Of a DNA stretch of 64,000 bases, positions 25,027-33,877 are shown in pieces (positions within the stretch are counted from its first letter, which is position 1; each line of letters begins with the position of its first letter). The notes below the pieces were generated by a model. It made no database searches. It saw nothing but the letters and a program-made list of their open reading frames with translations, and was not told the DNA's origin. The DNA comes from Thiothrix litoralis. Its GTDB lineage: Bacteria > Pseudomonadota > Gammaproteobacteria > Thiotrichales > Thiotrichaceae. The DNA lies in contig NZ_CP072801.1 in the NCBI RefSeq assembly GCF_017901135.1, positions 2,973,501 to 3,037,500 of the forward strand, written 5' to 3'. Position numbers and translations under genes: made by a program.

Positions 25027-25754
25027 TACCAACCCACCTGTTCCTTGCCATTGCCTTCCTCACCCGCTTGCCTGTGCCTGTGCTGGGTAAGCTGGAAGCG
25101 CCTGACTTTGCCCGTGCTGCCTTGTATTACCCGCTGGTTGGCTTGCTGATTGGCGCTTTATTGTACCTGCCGGTACTGGTATTTCCTCATGCCCCCCCCT
25201 TATTACTGGCAGCCATCCTCACCGTACTATGGGCAGCCTTGACAGGGGGCTTGCACTTGGATGGTCTGGCAGACAGTGCCGATGCTTGGCTCGGCGGCTT
25301 TGGCGATGCGGAAAAAACCCAGCGCATCCTCAAAGACCCGCTGGTTGGTGCGGCGGGGGTGATTGCCTTGGTGGGAGTGTTACTGCTGAAATTTGCGGCC
25401 TTGGCAGTCTTGCTGGAGCATCACCACTGGCAGGTTATCTTGCTCGCCCCCGTGATCGGGCGCACCTTGATCCTGCTGCTGTTTTTAACCACGCCGTATG
25501 TGCGGGCAGGCGGCCTTGCCAGTGCGGTCACGCAACACCTGCCGCGCACCGCCGCGTGGTGGATAACGCTGGGTGGTTTGCTGCTGGGGCTAGCCGTTTC
25601 CAGCGCTGCTATCAGCTTGACCTTACTGGGCTTTTGGCTACTACGACGGCTCATGTTGCAACGTTTGCAAGGCTGTACCGGGGATACAGCGGGTGCAAGT
25701 GTGGAAAGCGGCGAAATGTTCTGGCTGCTTGGGGCTGCATTGTCATTTTCTTAA
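25023..25754 (+). CDS. cobS: Adenosylcobinamide-GDP ribazoletransferase (cobalamin synthase)
   Basis: 243-residue membrane protein with six or more hydrophobic helices and the family elements FLTRLPVP, YYPLVGLLIG and the metal-binding GGLHLDGLADSADAWLGG, followed by KDPLVGAAGV. It catalyses the last joining step of B12 assembly. The start is TTG at 25023, overlapping the cobC stop by 4 bases. It closes the algH-ruvX-pyrR-cobUTCS run. Confidence 0.93.
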   Translation: MIPTHLFLAIAFLTRLPVPVLGKLEAPDFARAALYYPLVGLLIGALLYLPVLVFPHAPPLLLAAILTVLWAALTGGLHLDGLADSADAWLGGFGDAEKTQRILKDPLVGAAGVIALVGVLLLKFAALAVLLEHHHWQVILLAPVIGRTLILLLFLTTPYVRAGGLASAVTQHLPRTAAWWITLGGLLLGLAVSSAAISLTLLGFWLLRRLMLQRLQGCTGDTAGASVESGEMFWLLGAALSFS

Positions 25755-25915
25755 AGCAAGGATTATCCCGGTAAATGGTAGCTTCCCACAAATGAACGGT
25801 TATTGTGGCTAAAAAATAACATGGCGAAAATGGCTACGCCCATCTAACTTTAGAGAGACATGTTGGTCTATCTAACTAGAAAATGGGCAAAAATAACTCT
25901 TTGGGGAGCCTCGCC

Positions 25916-27241
25916 ATGCCACAAACTATTACTACCAGCACCGATGACCGTGCTGTTGTCAAAGCCAAAATTCTGGAATTGAACCGTCTGGCGCTGGATG
26001 CTGACACACGAATGCGCGCATCCTTGAAAGTCAGCAATACTGCGTCGGCTTATGTCTGGCGTGACCGCCGCGACAGTTACAATGCCGAGTCCAAACGCTT
26101 AACCGACTGGTTGAACGCGCCAGCACCGCGACCTGTCCCTGCGCCAACACCAGTAATAACGCCGCAACCGGCTATCAGCAGCAATGATTTCATCACAACC
26201 ACAGCAGATGCCTTCAATGCCAGCGGTGGCAGTCAGGATTACGCCCACAACGCCATTCTCAAAGCTTTGCTGGATGGTGAATACAGCAGCTCCAGTATCC
26301 CCGCCAACGATGCCAAGGCGGCGGCTTATGATATTGTCCGCCAAAACAACGGCTCACCGCTGCACTGGATTCGTAATCAGGCGCAGTCGCAAGCCTTGAA
26401 CAATAGCTTGCCACACCCCGGCAGTGCCGACCAACGGCGCTTCCCCACCCTGAATACCCGTGGGCTACACGCGGGGGAAACGTTCTTTATCCGCGACTTT
26501 ATGCAGGTTTACAGCTCGGGTAACATTACCATCGGCAATTTGATGATCGTCGATGACACCGTTTACTCCGAATTTGCGCAAGATTTTAATCGACTGGTCA
26601 ACAGCATCAACGAATACCAGAAACAGCAAGGACGCCCCTACCGGGTTTTCCCCTTCCTGCGCATGGCGCACCGTGATGCCGTGCAGTTGATTCCCGGCAT
26701 TAGCGACGGCATCAACCAGTTCGGTGGGGCAGTCATGAACAATGTTAGCGTAACCGGCAACCTGATTTATTCGGATGGCGCATTGCAAGGTGTCTTTGCG
26801 ACGGATGGCGCATTCCGTAACCTGCACATCCGCAGCAACAGCCTGCAAATCGGCGGGGAACACACTATTTCCATCAATGGCATGTTGAGCGGCTCGATCC
26901 TCGGTAACACTGACATCAACAATCGTCCCTTGGCGGATAGCAAAATCGCGTTGTATCCTCTACGCTTGGGAGGTGGTGCTAATATTTATGTGCTGGGTTT
27001 CAGCAATAAAGCATCCATCCGCTCAACGGATGCGCGGTACTACCAATACGAAGCCATTTTAGGCGTACCGGCTACGCGGGATTTCCGGCAGCAAGTCATT
27101 CCGAACGGGACTTGCTACCGGAATGTCGATATGGTTGAACTACTAACCCTGTTGAAGGGTCAATATCCACAGACGCCCGCGCAATGGCAAGCCGTGATGG
27201 TCGAGCTGTCACAACGCGGTTTTGCCCAAGTGGTGAGTTAA
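25916..27241 (+). CDS. Unrecognised protein, 441 residues
   Basis: The start at 25916 is chosen because GGGGAG ends 7 bases before it; an ATG at 25883 is in frame but has no ribosome binding site. Residues 1-60 are helical and charged, 62-85 a Pro-rich linker (APAPRPVPAPTPV), then a globular part. Residues 240-340 are rich in Gly, Asn and Ile with alternating hydrophobic residues (NVSVTGNLIYSDGALQGVF, IRSNSLQIGGEHTISINGML), which suggests a parallel beta-helix. No signal peptide. Followed by another unknown gene 51 bases on. Not part of B12 assembly as far as seen. Confidence 0.65.
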   Translation: MPQTITTSTDDRAVVKAKILELNRLALDADTRMRASLKVSNTASAYVWRDRRDSYNAESKRLTDWLNAPAPRPVPAPTPVITPQPAISSNDFITTTADAFNASGGSQDYAHNAILKALLDGEYSSSSIPANDAKAAAYDIVRQNNGSPLHWIRNQAQSQALNNSLPHPGSADQRRFPTLNTRGLHAGETFFIRDFMQVYSSGNITIGNLMIVDDTVYSEFAQDFNRLVNSINEYQKQQGRPYRVFPFLRMAHRDAVQLIPGISDGINQFGGAVMNNVSVTGNLIYSDGALQGVFATDGAFRNLHIRSNSLQIGGEHTISINGMLSGSILGNTDINNRPLADSKIALYPLRLGGGANIYVLGFSNKASIRSTDARYYQYEAILGVPATRDFRQQVIPNGTCYRNVDMVELLTLLKGQYPQTPAQWQAVMVELSQRGFAQVVS

Positions 27242-27292
27242 TCGGTTAAAGACCGATCAAATCACAGGATTATCATGGAGGATGAAGACCTG

Positions 27293-28138
27293 ATGGTGTG
27301 TCACACAAAAACGCTAACCCCTTTACTGTTGGCATTAGGGTGCTGCTTCAGTGCCAGCAGCTTCGCCGCCCCCGACGCTCAGGCGGTCAAGCTGGGGAGT
27401 AGCTGGTATAAAGCCTTCTTTGAAACCCGTTTTCCCCCCTTGAGCGCATCCCTGCCACCCGCGAATGGCTCGGTAGTGCTCTATAAAAACAAAGCTGACC
27501 TCGTGGGCACAGCCTATGCCGATGCCTTCAAGCCGATTTCCCGTGAACTGAAAGCAGCGTTGGCAGCATCAACTACCACCAACCCGTTCCGCCCGCTATT
27601 CCCGACACTGTATACCCCGGAAAACCTTGCCAAGCGCACTAACTGCCCGATGCTTGCCGTGCCGTTTGAGCTGGATGATAAAAGTGCTACCCAGGAATGG
27701 ATGGTGGCCTTTTCAGCCAAGCAATGCCTGAGTGCCGACGCATCCGAAGCCTTACGCAGCGGTGACACCGAACCCCATTATTGGGTCGTGCAAAAAACCG
27801 CTAACAGCAAATACCGGGTACTGGCAGAAGGTGACGGCAATGTGTACGTCACCAACCAGCAAAAGGAACAGGGTTACAAGGAAATCCGCACCCAGTTATT
27901 CCTGAAACGCGCCTTCCCGAAGAATGCACTGCAATGCGGTGGGGCAGAATTCACTTGGCGTTACCGTAACAAAGGCTATTACCTCGCCGACACCGACATC
28001 ATGGCGCAAGATTGCCAGCCCTTGTACTTCCCGGAACTAACCGGGAAAGACTGGAAAAAGGCGTATGACGAATATGCACGCCGCGCCAAAGTCTTGGTGG
28101 ATCAGTGGGTTACAGATCAACCCCCTTTTGTGCCATGA
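27293..28138 (+). CDS. Exported protein of unknown function, 281 residues
   Basis: Signal peptide MVCHTKTLTPLLLALGCCF continuing to ASSFAA, cleaved near residue 25. An in-frame ATG at 27275 would add the acidic MEDEDL in front, unlike a signal peptide; GGAGG lies 11 bases before the chosen start. The mature part has Cys pairs (RTNCPM, AKQCLSAD, LQCGGAEF, QDCQPLYF), suggesting disulfides in the periplasm. The 3' end overlaps the convergent cobO by 29 bases. No family recognised. Confidence 0.62.
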   Translation: MVCHTKTLTPLLLALGCCFSASSFAAPDAQAVKLGSSWYKAFFETRFPPLSASLPPANGSVVLYKNKADLVGTAYADAFKPISRELKAALAASTTTNPFRPLFPTLYTPENLAKRTNCPMLAVPFELDDKSATQEWMVAFSAKQCLSADASEALRSGDTEPHYWVVQKTANSKYRVLAEGDGNVYVTNQQKEQGYKEIRTQLFLKRAFPKNALQCGGAEFTWRYRNKGYYLADTDIMAQDCQPLYFPELTGKDWKKAYDEYARRAKVLVDQWVTDQPPFVP

Positions 28139-28715
28139 TGCCCTCGCGGTAAGCGTGTTTCACATCGGCAATGTCTGACACGGTGTCAGCAAGGTCGCGT
28201 AAGGCTTCGCTGGCTGCCCGCCCTGTGACTACCACATGCTGCATCGCTGGGCGGGCGGCGATGTCATCCAGCACCTGATCGGCATCCAGATAGCCGTAAT
28301 TCAACAGGTAGGTCAGCTCATCCAGCACCACCATCGCGTAACTGGGATCGGCCAGCATCCGCTGCGCCACTGCCCAGCCGCGTTGTGAAGTGGCAATATC
28401 CTGCTCGCGGTTCTGGGTTTCCCACGTAAAACCATCGCCCAGCACATGCCATTCCACCTTGGGGTCGCGGCTAAAAAATGCCTCTTCACCCGTATCGGTA
28501 CGGCTTTTGAGGAACTGGCAAACGCCCACCTTCATGCCATGCCCCAAGGAACGTCCCACCATGCCAAATGCCGAACTGGACTTGCCCTTGCCATTGCCAG
28601 TCAGCACCAGCAGCAAACCTTTTTCCTGATCCGCACGCGCAATGCTGGCGTCAATCACGGCTTTTTTACATGCCATGCGGGCTTGGTGGCGAGTGTTTTT
28701 GGCGGTGTCAGTCAT
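28110..28715 (-). CDS. cobO: Cob(I)yrinic acid a,c-diamide adenosyltransferase
   Basis: 201 residues; adds the adenosyl group to cobalt of corrinoids. P-loop GNGKGKSSSAFGMVGR, then VGVCQFLKSR, VVLDELTYLLNYGYLD and VVTGRAA, the CobA/CobO/BtuR signature. Start MTDTAKNTRHQ at 28715 with AAGG nine bases upstream; a longer frame to 28763 overlaps dusC more deeply and is not the family N-terminus. Its start lies 8 bases inside the dusC end, so they are co-transcribed. Confidence 0.94.
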   Translation of the reverse strand: MTDTAKNTRHQARMACKKAVIDASIARADQEKGLLLVLTGNGKGKSSSAFGMVGRSLGHGMKVGVCQFLKSRTDTGEEAFFSRDPKVEWHVLGDGFTWETQNREQDIATSQRGWAVAQRMLADPSYAMVVLDELTYLLNYGYLDADQVLDDIAARPAMQHVVVTGRAASEALRDLADTVSDIADVKHAYREGIMAQKGVDL

Positions 28716-29673
28716 AGTCGTTACCTTGGTGAAAAGGCGAGATGATAGCGGCTTTGATCTCACAAGGCAGTTTCATGCGTTTTATGTGCTGGAACAGGCT
28801 TTCCGCTTCGGGGTATTGGCGGCGCAAATAGGTAAACCATTGCTTGATGAAACTAGCGGCGTATTTCGGCGCACGTTGCTCAAGCTCTCCGGCGTATTGC
28901 ACCACCAGCGGCAAGACCTCCGCCCACGGCAGCGGGGTGTAGGCTTCCCCGGCCTGCTGGGCGTGAATGACCCGCGCCAGATCAGGGAAACTCAACGCGC
29001 CACGCCCCAGCATTAAATCAGTACAACCGCTGTCGGCCTGCGCTTGGCGGGCATTCGCGCCTGACCAGATTTCGCCATTGGCAATCACCGGGATACTGAG
29101 TTTGGGTTTTACCTTGCCGATTTCTGCCCAATAGGCTGGGGGCAAGTAACCGTGCTGTTTGGTACGGGCGTGGATGCACAACTCGGTTGCCCCGGCCGCT
29201 TCCACCCCCAGCGCAATGTCTTCAAACAGGCTGCTGTCCTTGAAACCGAGACGGATTTTGGCGGTTACCGGAATGTGCGGGCTGACCACTTCGCGTACTG
29301 CTCGAATGATGCCGTGTACCCGATCAGGTTCACGCAGCAGCACCGAGCCGCCATCGCTTTTATTCACGGTTTTGGAGGGGCAGCCGAAATTGATGTCGAT
29401 GCCGGGTGCACCCAAACGTTCCAGCACTTGCGCATTCAGCGCCATGCTCTCTGGGTCGCCGCCGAGGAGTTGCACGTAAACCGGCGTTCCCGCTGGGGTT
29501 GTTCCACCGTTGCGTAATTCCGGGCAGGCGCGGTAAAACACCCGCGAGGGCAATTGCCGATCCACCACGCGCACGAATTCGGTCACGCAGCGTTCGTAGC
29601 CACCCACGCGGGTCAGCAGGTCACGCATGGTGTGATCCATCACGCCTTCCATTGGGGCAAGGATTAAACGCAT
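28708..29673 (-). CDS. dusC: tRNA-dihydrouridine(16) synthase
   Basis: 321 residues, FMN-dependent. N-terminus MRLILAPMEGVMDHTMRDLL, catalytic Cys in NFGCPSKTVN, ARTKQHGY and ANGEIWS, with the GRGALSFPDLARVI region. The DusC branch is suggested by the start and the RTKQHGY and LPCEIKAAI segments; other Dus types are less likely. Its ATG overlaps the stop of the BTAD gene (TAATG), so the two are translationally coupled. Confidence 0.9.
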   Translation of the reverse strand: MRLILAPMEGVMDHTMRDLLTRVGGYERCVTEFVRVVDRQLPSRVFYRACPELRNGGTTPAGTPVYVQLLGGDPESMALNAQVLERLGAPGIDINFGCPSKTVNKSDGGSVLLREPDRVHGIIRAVREVVSPHIPVTAKIRLGFKDSSLFEDIALGVEAAGATELCIHARTKQHGYLPPAYWAEIGKVKPKLSIPVIANGEIWSGANARQAQADSGCTDLMLGRGALSFPDLARVIHAQQAGEAYTPLPWAEVLPLVVQYAGELEQRAPKYAASFIKQWFTYLRRQYPEAESLFQHIKRMKLPCEIKAAIISPFHQGNDYD

Positions 29674-30938
29674 TACAGGTCAACCGTCGTCAATGGCGCA
29701 CCCCGCATTGCCCCCCGCCAGACCGGATCCAGCGGTTCACCTTCAAAGCAGGAAGTCATCACCAACAGGATCGCACCATTACCCGCTGCGGCAATCAAGC
29801 CAGCCAGTAATTTCAGTGTTCCCAGACTGGCAAGATGGATGTTTTCCACCACCAATAACACCGGCTGGTTCAGCAAACAGGCTGACGTACCACGGGTGAA
29901 CGCTTCCCAAAGCGCATCATCCTCCGCATTGGCAAAGCCGGGTACTTCGCGCTGGCAACAGGAAAAACCACGGGAGGTCGCCAAGGTAGTAATGCTATCA
30001 AGCAAGGCGGTTTTTTCCGGGGTACTTTCACCGCGTATCAGGAAACCTTGCCCACCGATATTGTCCAGAATGCCTTCAATCGCCGTTTCGACCAGATAGA
30101 GGATACGCGCCGTTTTTTTAGCGGAACAGGTAAGTGCGGGGGGCTTGGTCGGCAAGGCGGGTTTCACGGGTGCTTCGGCTGACTCTGCTACCCAGCCAGA
30201 CAGGAGTTCAGCGTACAGTGCCTGGGTTGCCGGGTCAGGTTCCACCCCCAGTTCGCGCTGCAACACGTTCTGGCAACGCCGATACCAGCGCAGGGCAGCG
30301 GCATGGTTCCCCAGCCTGACATGCGCCCATAACAAAGCCCGGTATGCCTGCTCCCGCAAAGGGTCAATCCCCAACAAACGCACCGCAAAATAAGCCACCC
30401 GCTCATCCTCCCCTTGCTCCAGCAGGCTTGCTAGCCGTTGCTCCAGCGCGGCGGAAGCGCGGATGCTGTAATCATTACGGTAGGTTTCCAGCCATTCATC
30501 AAAGGAATCCGAGTGCGGGTTACAGCCTTCCAGAAACGCGCCGGTGTACAACTCAATCGCACGATCCAGCGCCATATCCGTGCCGCTGGTAAGCTCCTTG
30601 TCAAAATCAATGACATCGACAGCAATCTGCTCGCTGTCGAGCACAATCCAGTCCTTGGTGGTATGCAAGGGGCCGGCATCATCCGGCAACACCTTGCGCA
30701 ACTCAGCCAATGCCTGCCGCAGGCTGTGCCTGCCCTGAATTTCATCACTGTCAGGCCAGAGTACCGCTGCCAGTTGCTCACGGGGATGCTGCCTGTCCGG
30801 GTTGACTGCCAGCCATGCCAGTAACGCCTTGGCCTTGCGGGAATTAGGCGCAAGTGTTTCGCCATTGATATTTATCAAGCGAAAACCGCCAAATAACATG
30901 AGCTTACATTTTTTCACTGGGGCTTCTACCTTGACCAT
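29673..30938 (-). CDS. BTAD-type (SARP-like) transcriptional regulator with degenerate NTPase part
   Basis: 421 residues. Residues 11-100 are an OmpR-like winged helix (LMLFGGFRLININGE; LLAWLAVNP; RHSLRQALAELRKVL). Residues 110-250 are a bacterial transcriptional activation domain (AIELYTGAFLEGC; RHQ-like YRRCQNVLQRELGVEPDP). The remaining 140 residues align in layout with an AAA-type module, but the Walker A position reads RGESTPEKTAL, lacking the GxxxxGK pattern; LLVVENIHLASLG is a Walker B-like strand. It ends early compared with large BTAD ATPases. Overlaps dusC by one base. Confidence 0.77.
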   Translation of the reverse strand: MVKVEAPVKKCKLMLFGGFRLININGETLAPNSRKAKALLAWLAVNPDRQHPREQLAAVLWPDSDEIQGRHSLRQALAELRKVLPDDAGPLHTTKDWIVLDSEQIAVDVIDFDKELTSGTDMALDRAIELYTGAFLEGCNPHSDSFDEWLETYRNDYSIRASAALEQRLASLLEQGEDERVAYFAVRLLGIDPLREQAYRALLWAHVRLGNHAAALRWYRRCQNVLQRELGVEPDPATQALYAELLSGWVAESAEAPVKPALPTKPPALTCSAKKTARILYLVETAIEGILDNIGGQGFLIRGESTPEKTALLDSITTLATSRGFSCCQREVPGFANAEDDALWEAFTRGTSACLLNQPVLLVVENIHLASLGTLKLLAGLIAAAGNGAILLVMTSCFEGEPLDPVWRGAMRGAPLTTVDL

Positions 30939-30998
30939 TGCTTGACGCTAGGTCTGTATTCTGCGCCCATCGTCAATGGAAACAAAGAGGTGAATGTG

Positions 30999-31160
30999 AT
31001 GAAAAAGATGCGTGGTTTTGCAGACCCCATAACCCTTGGTTTTGTACTGGCCGCTTTGATTACCGCAGCAGGTGCGACAACAGCAAACCGGATTGCGGCT
31101 CAGGAAAAGTTGGCAAAAGCCCCCGTGCCCACGGTGAGTGTGGCACTGGTGGATAAATAA
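30999..31160 (+). CDS. Small single-helix protein, 53 residues
   Basis: ATG at 30999 with AGAGG eight bases upstream. MKKMRGFADPITLGFVLAAL continues into a hydrophobic segment ending near residue 28, followed by a short polar tail. It could be a signal peptide or a membrane anchor. Divergent from the BTAD gene (60 bases). Similar tiny hydrophobic proteins exist in related genomes as far as I recall; function unknown. Confidence 0.6.
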   Translation: MKKMRGFADPITLGFVLAALITAAGATTANRIAAQEKLAKAPVPTVSVALVDK

Positions 31161-31180
31161 GGGGCAAATGAGCATCCCAT

Positions 31181-31214
31181 CCGTGCATAACCTGCCAAGA
31201 CGGGTTATACACGG
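31181..31214. repeat. Long hairpin between convergent genes
   Basis: CCGTGCATAACC (31181-31192) pairs with GGTTATACACGG (31203-31214), 11 of 12 positions, followed by the palindrome GGGGTTAACCCC. No T-run follows on either strand, so a bidirectional transcription barrier is possible but not certain. Confidence 0.5.
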
Positions 31215-31224
31215 GGTTAACCCC

Positions 31225-31791
31225 TCAAACGGCTAGGTCAGACTGCGTTACCTGACGTAATGCAACATGCAGCAAAGCCGCAATCGTCACGTACAGGCTC
31301 ATGATGTACAAACCGTGCGGAGAATACTTCAGCAAAGATTCCATGAAACCCGCCAGACTGACATCAGTCACTGTCCCGGAAAGCGCATAAAAGCTGCCGC
31401 TGGAAATCAATTCCGACACCGCGAAACCAACCACAACCGCCAGCATCAGTTTGCCCAGTGATGCCAGCGTTTCGCCCTGATATTGACCCGCAAACCAACG
31501 CCCAGCCATAAACAACGCACCGTAAGCCGGAACCAACGCCACATACGCCTGCGACACACAGAAACTGCTGACACCAAACTGATTGATGGCCATGTAATCA
31601 ATCGCCACAGCGGTCGCCATGAATACGCCAAACGCCAGCACCTTGCGCAGATAAAAACCTGCCAGCAAGAACACCGCCCACGACGCATCCAGCAAATGAT
31701 CGCTCACATGCGCACGGGTAACGAGCATGGCTGCTAGCAATACGCCGCCCACCAGCCATTGGTTTTTGGTTGAAAGTGTGAACATAAACAT
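31225..31791 (-). CDS. btuM: BtuM-like cobalamin transporter (solitary ECF S-component type)
   Basis: 188-residue inner-membrane protein with about six hydrophobic segments. It is the last gene of the riboswitch-btuB unit, 19 bases after btuB. Size, topology, context and a Cys at residue 78 within QFGVSSFCVSQAYVALVPAY fit BtuM, whose single conserved Cys (Cys80 in the Thiobacillus denitrificans protein) binds the corrinoid cobalt and removes cyanide. Identification relies on recalled family features and context rather than alignment. Confidence 0.75.
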   Translation of the reverse strand: MFMFTLSTKNQWLVGGVLLAAMLVTRAHVSDHLLDASWAVFLLAGFYLRKVLAFGVFMATAVAIDYMAINQFGVSSFCVSQAYVALVPAYGALFMAGRWFAGQYQGETLASLGKLMLAVVVGFAVSELISSGSFYALSGTVTDVSLAGFMESLLKYSPHGLYIMSLYVTIAALLHVALRQVTQSDLAV

Positions 31792-31810
31792 CTCCTGTTA
31801 GGTGGGTAAA

Positions 31811-33652
31811 TTACTTCGGCGCGTACTTAACTGTCACTAAGCCATTAACACCGTCTTGATTATAGCCGTTGCTGGTTTGGTAATCCTTGCCCAGTACGTT
31901 GCCGACTTTTGCGCCCACTGTCCAGTCTTTCGACACCCGATAATCAGCGCGTAAGTCCAGCGTGCCATAACCCGCCAGTTTTTTGCTCTCGGTATTAGTA
32001 TCGTCGGTGTAACGCTGGCTTTCGGCATGGACACTGCCGCCCACGCGGAATTTGCCCATCGCACGGTCAACATCCACATTGGCAAACTGCTTGGGGCGGT
32101 AAATCAGGGTCTTGCCGGTATTCGTACCGCTGCGGTTTTCCGGCTGCTGCACGGTAGCATTGGCGTTGATGTCCCAGCCTGCCACTTGCGTAGCAGCACT
32201 CAGTTCCAGCCCACGAATTCGCGCCTTATCGGTCTGGCTAACGGCGTAATCGGGTGGAGGGTAGCTAATCAAATGCTCAATCTCATTGCTGAAGGCATTG
32301 GCTGACCACTGCACTCTGTCACCAGCCAGTTTCCCAGAAACACCCAGTTCCACACTTTGGGAGGTTTCCGGCTGCAAATTCGGGTCACCACTGAACGGGT
32401 AATACAGGTCATTGAACGTCGGTGCTTTAAACGCCGTGCCATACGCTGCCGTTACCCGCATCCCGTTGTTGAGATCACGCCCCAGCGCGATGTTTCCGGT
32501 ATTGTGGCTACCAAACTGTTCATTCTTGTCATGACGGGCAGAAACATCCAGCCGTATTGCGCCAATATCTGTCTGGTAATTGGCAAACACGCCGGTATTG
32601 TCGCGGGAAGTGCGCTCGTAGGCACTGTCACTGATTACCTTGTCCTGTTGCTGATCAAGCCCCAGCGTTGCCGTTCCCTTCGCACCCACGACCATATCGG
32701 CCTGAAGTGTGCCTGTATTACGCTGAGTATTGTAGGTGCGGTAAGCCGTCAGCGGGACACCGTTGAGGTAATTGTCAGAATCGTCCCGTGCCTGCCCCAG
32801 TTGTGCAGTCAGTAACACATTGTCATTCAGTAAACGCTGTAACTTGGCATTCAGCACCTGCTGGGTAAAACGTGACTCATTATTGAAGCTGCCATCGAAA
32901 TGGTTTTCACCCTTGGCGTGCAAGGCAGACGCTTCCAGCATCGTACCATCAGCAAAACGGTGTCCGGCACGCAAGGTAACGCTGTCACGTTTATAACCAT
33001 CCCGATCCGGTTCGCTGTTATTGGCAGTAACATTGATGCCGTCGGTTTTGTCCTTGCCAGCATTCAGGTTGTACCACGTTGTGCCATCACCGCCCGCAAG
33101 GTTTGCATGGGCTTGTTGAGTATTGTGGCTACCAATGCCTACACTGACTTCTGGCTGAAAACCTTTGCCGCCTTTGCGGGTGAAAATCTGGATCACGCCG
33201 CCAATCGCTTCCGAGCCGTACAGACTGGAACGCGGGCCACGCACGACTTCGATACGTTCCACTTGATCCAATGGCAGGTCTTCAAACGCTACGCTGCCGG
33301 TGGTGGCGGAACCGACTTTAATACCATCGACTAAGACCAGTACATGACTGGAATGAGTGCCGCGAATAAACACCGACGTTGTTTTACCAACCCCACCGCT
33401 ATTACTGAGGGTAATGCCCGGTAAACGCCGCAAAACCTCAGGCAGGCTGCTCGCCTGATATTTTTCAATAGCGGCGCGGGTAATAATGCTGACCGGAGCA
33501 AGGGTTCCGTCTACCGTCTGCGCCTTGCGGTCAGCGGTAACAACGATGTCATTAAGGGAGGTGGGTGTGGCGTCTTCCGCCAATACCAGCGGGGATGCCG
33601 ACAGGCAAACAGCAGCAGTGCCGAACACTACGGCAAGAGGGAATGATTTCAT
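31811..33652 (-). CDS. btuB: Vitamin B12 TonB-dependent outer-membrane receptor
   Basis: 613 residues: signal peptide of about 25 (ending VLA-ED), TonB box near LNDIVVTADRK, plug domain (LPEVLRRLPGITLSNSGG; VLVLVDGIKVG; VERIEVVRGPRSSLYGSEAI) and a 22-strand-type barrel to the C-terminus ending in the expected alternating LVTVKYAPK strand. The cobalamin riboswitch directly upstream sets the substrate. Expected to be energised by the TonB protein encoded at 20363. Start ATG at 33652. Confidence 0.94.
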   Translation of the reverse strand: MKSFPLAVVFGTAAVCLSASPLVLAEDATPTSLNDIVVTADRKAQTVDGTLAPVSIITRAAIEKYQASSLPEVLRRLPGITLSNSGGVGKTTSVFIRGTHSSHVLVLVDGIKVGSATTGSVAFEDLPLDQVERIEVVRGPRSSLYGSEAIGGVIQIFTRKGGKGFQPEVSVGIGSHNTQQAHANLAGGDGTTWYNLNAGKDKTDGINVTANNSEPDRDGYKRDSVTLRAGHRFADGTMLEASALHAKGENHFDGSFNNESRFTQQVLNAKLQRLLNDNVLLTAQLGQARDDSDNYLNGVPLTAYRTYNTQRNTGTLQADMVVGAKGTATLGLDQQQDKVISDSAYERTSRDNTGVFANYQTDIGAIRLDVSARHDKNEQFGSHNTGNIALGRDLNNGMRVTAAYGTAFKAPTFNDLYYPFSGDPNLQPETSQSVELGVSGKLAGDRVQWSANAFSNEIEHLISYPPPDYAVSQTDKARIRGLELSAATQVAGWDINANATVQQPENRSGTNTGKTLIYRPKQFANVDVDRAMGKFRVGGSVHAESQRYTDDTNTESKKLAGYGTLDLRADYRVSKDWTVGAKVGNVLGKDYQTSNGYNQDGVNGLVTVKYAPK

Positions 33653-33724
33653 GGGATATGGGTTCCGTCCGTAGCGATGCGCCCGTCGCGCACGTATACC
33701 AAGCGACCGAGGTAAGGTCGCACC

Positions 33725-33842
33725 TTGTCAGGCCGGTATCGGACTTACAGCTTATTTAAACTGCTTACCGTTGCGAGGGCAGTGTTGGTCTTACACCAAC
33801 TTCCCGTTTAACGCCCGCAACAAACGGGCAGCACCTGAACAG
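33725..33842 (-). ncRNA. Cobalamin riboswitch
   Basis: Read on the minus strand, the leader of btuB has the aptamer landmarks in order: AGGTGCTGCCC, then GCGGGCGTTAAACGGGAAG, GGTGTAAGACC, ACTGCCCTCGCAACGGTAAG and the B12 box AAGTCCGATACCGGCCTG. Downstream, GCGACC/GGTCGC (33703-33721) makes a hairpin in the expression platform, about 50 bases before the btuB ATG. There is no T-run, so control is more likely at translation initiation than by termination. Excess B12 should lower btuB-btuM. Confidence 0.93.
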
Positions 33843-33848
33843 TGCTGC

Positions 33849-33877
33849 ACGTTACGGGATTAGGCTTAGGCTGTCAA
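33849..33877 (-). promoter_or_regulatory. Sigma70 promoter of the btuB-btuM unit
   Basis: On the minus strand TTGACA (33872-33877) and TAACGT (33849-33854) with exactly 17 bases between, ending just before the aptamer. The -35 overlaps the stop codon of cpdA, which reads in the same direction. Confidence 0.75.

Noticed and set aside
25755-25882. Terminator or riboswitch after cobS
   Set aside because: A weak CCACAA/TTGTGG stem is seen, but no T-run and no aptamer landmarks.
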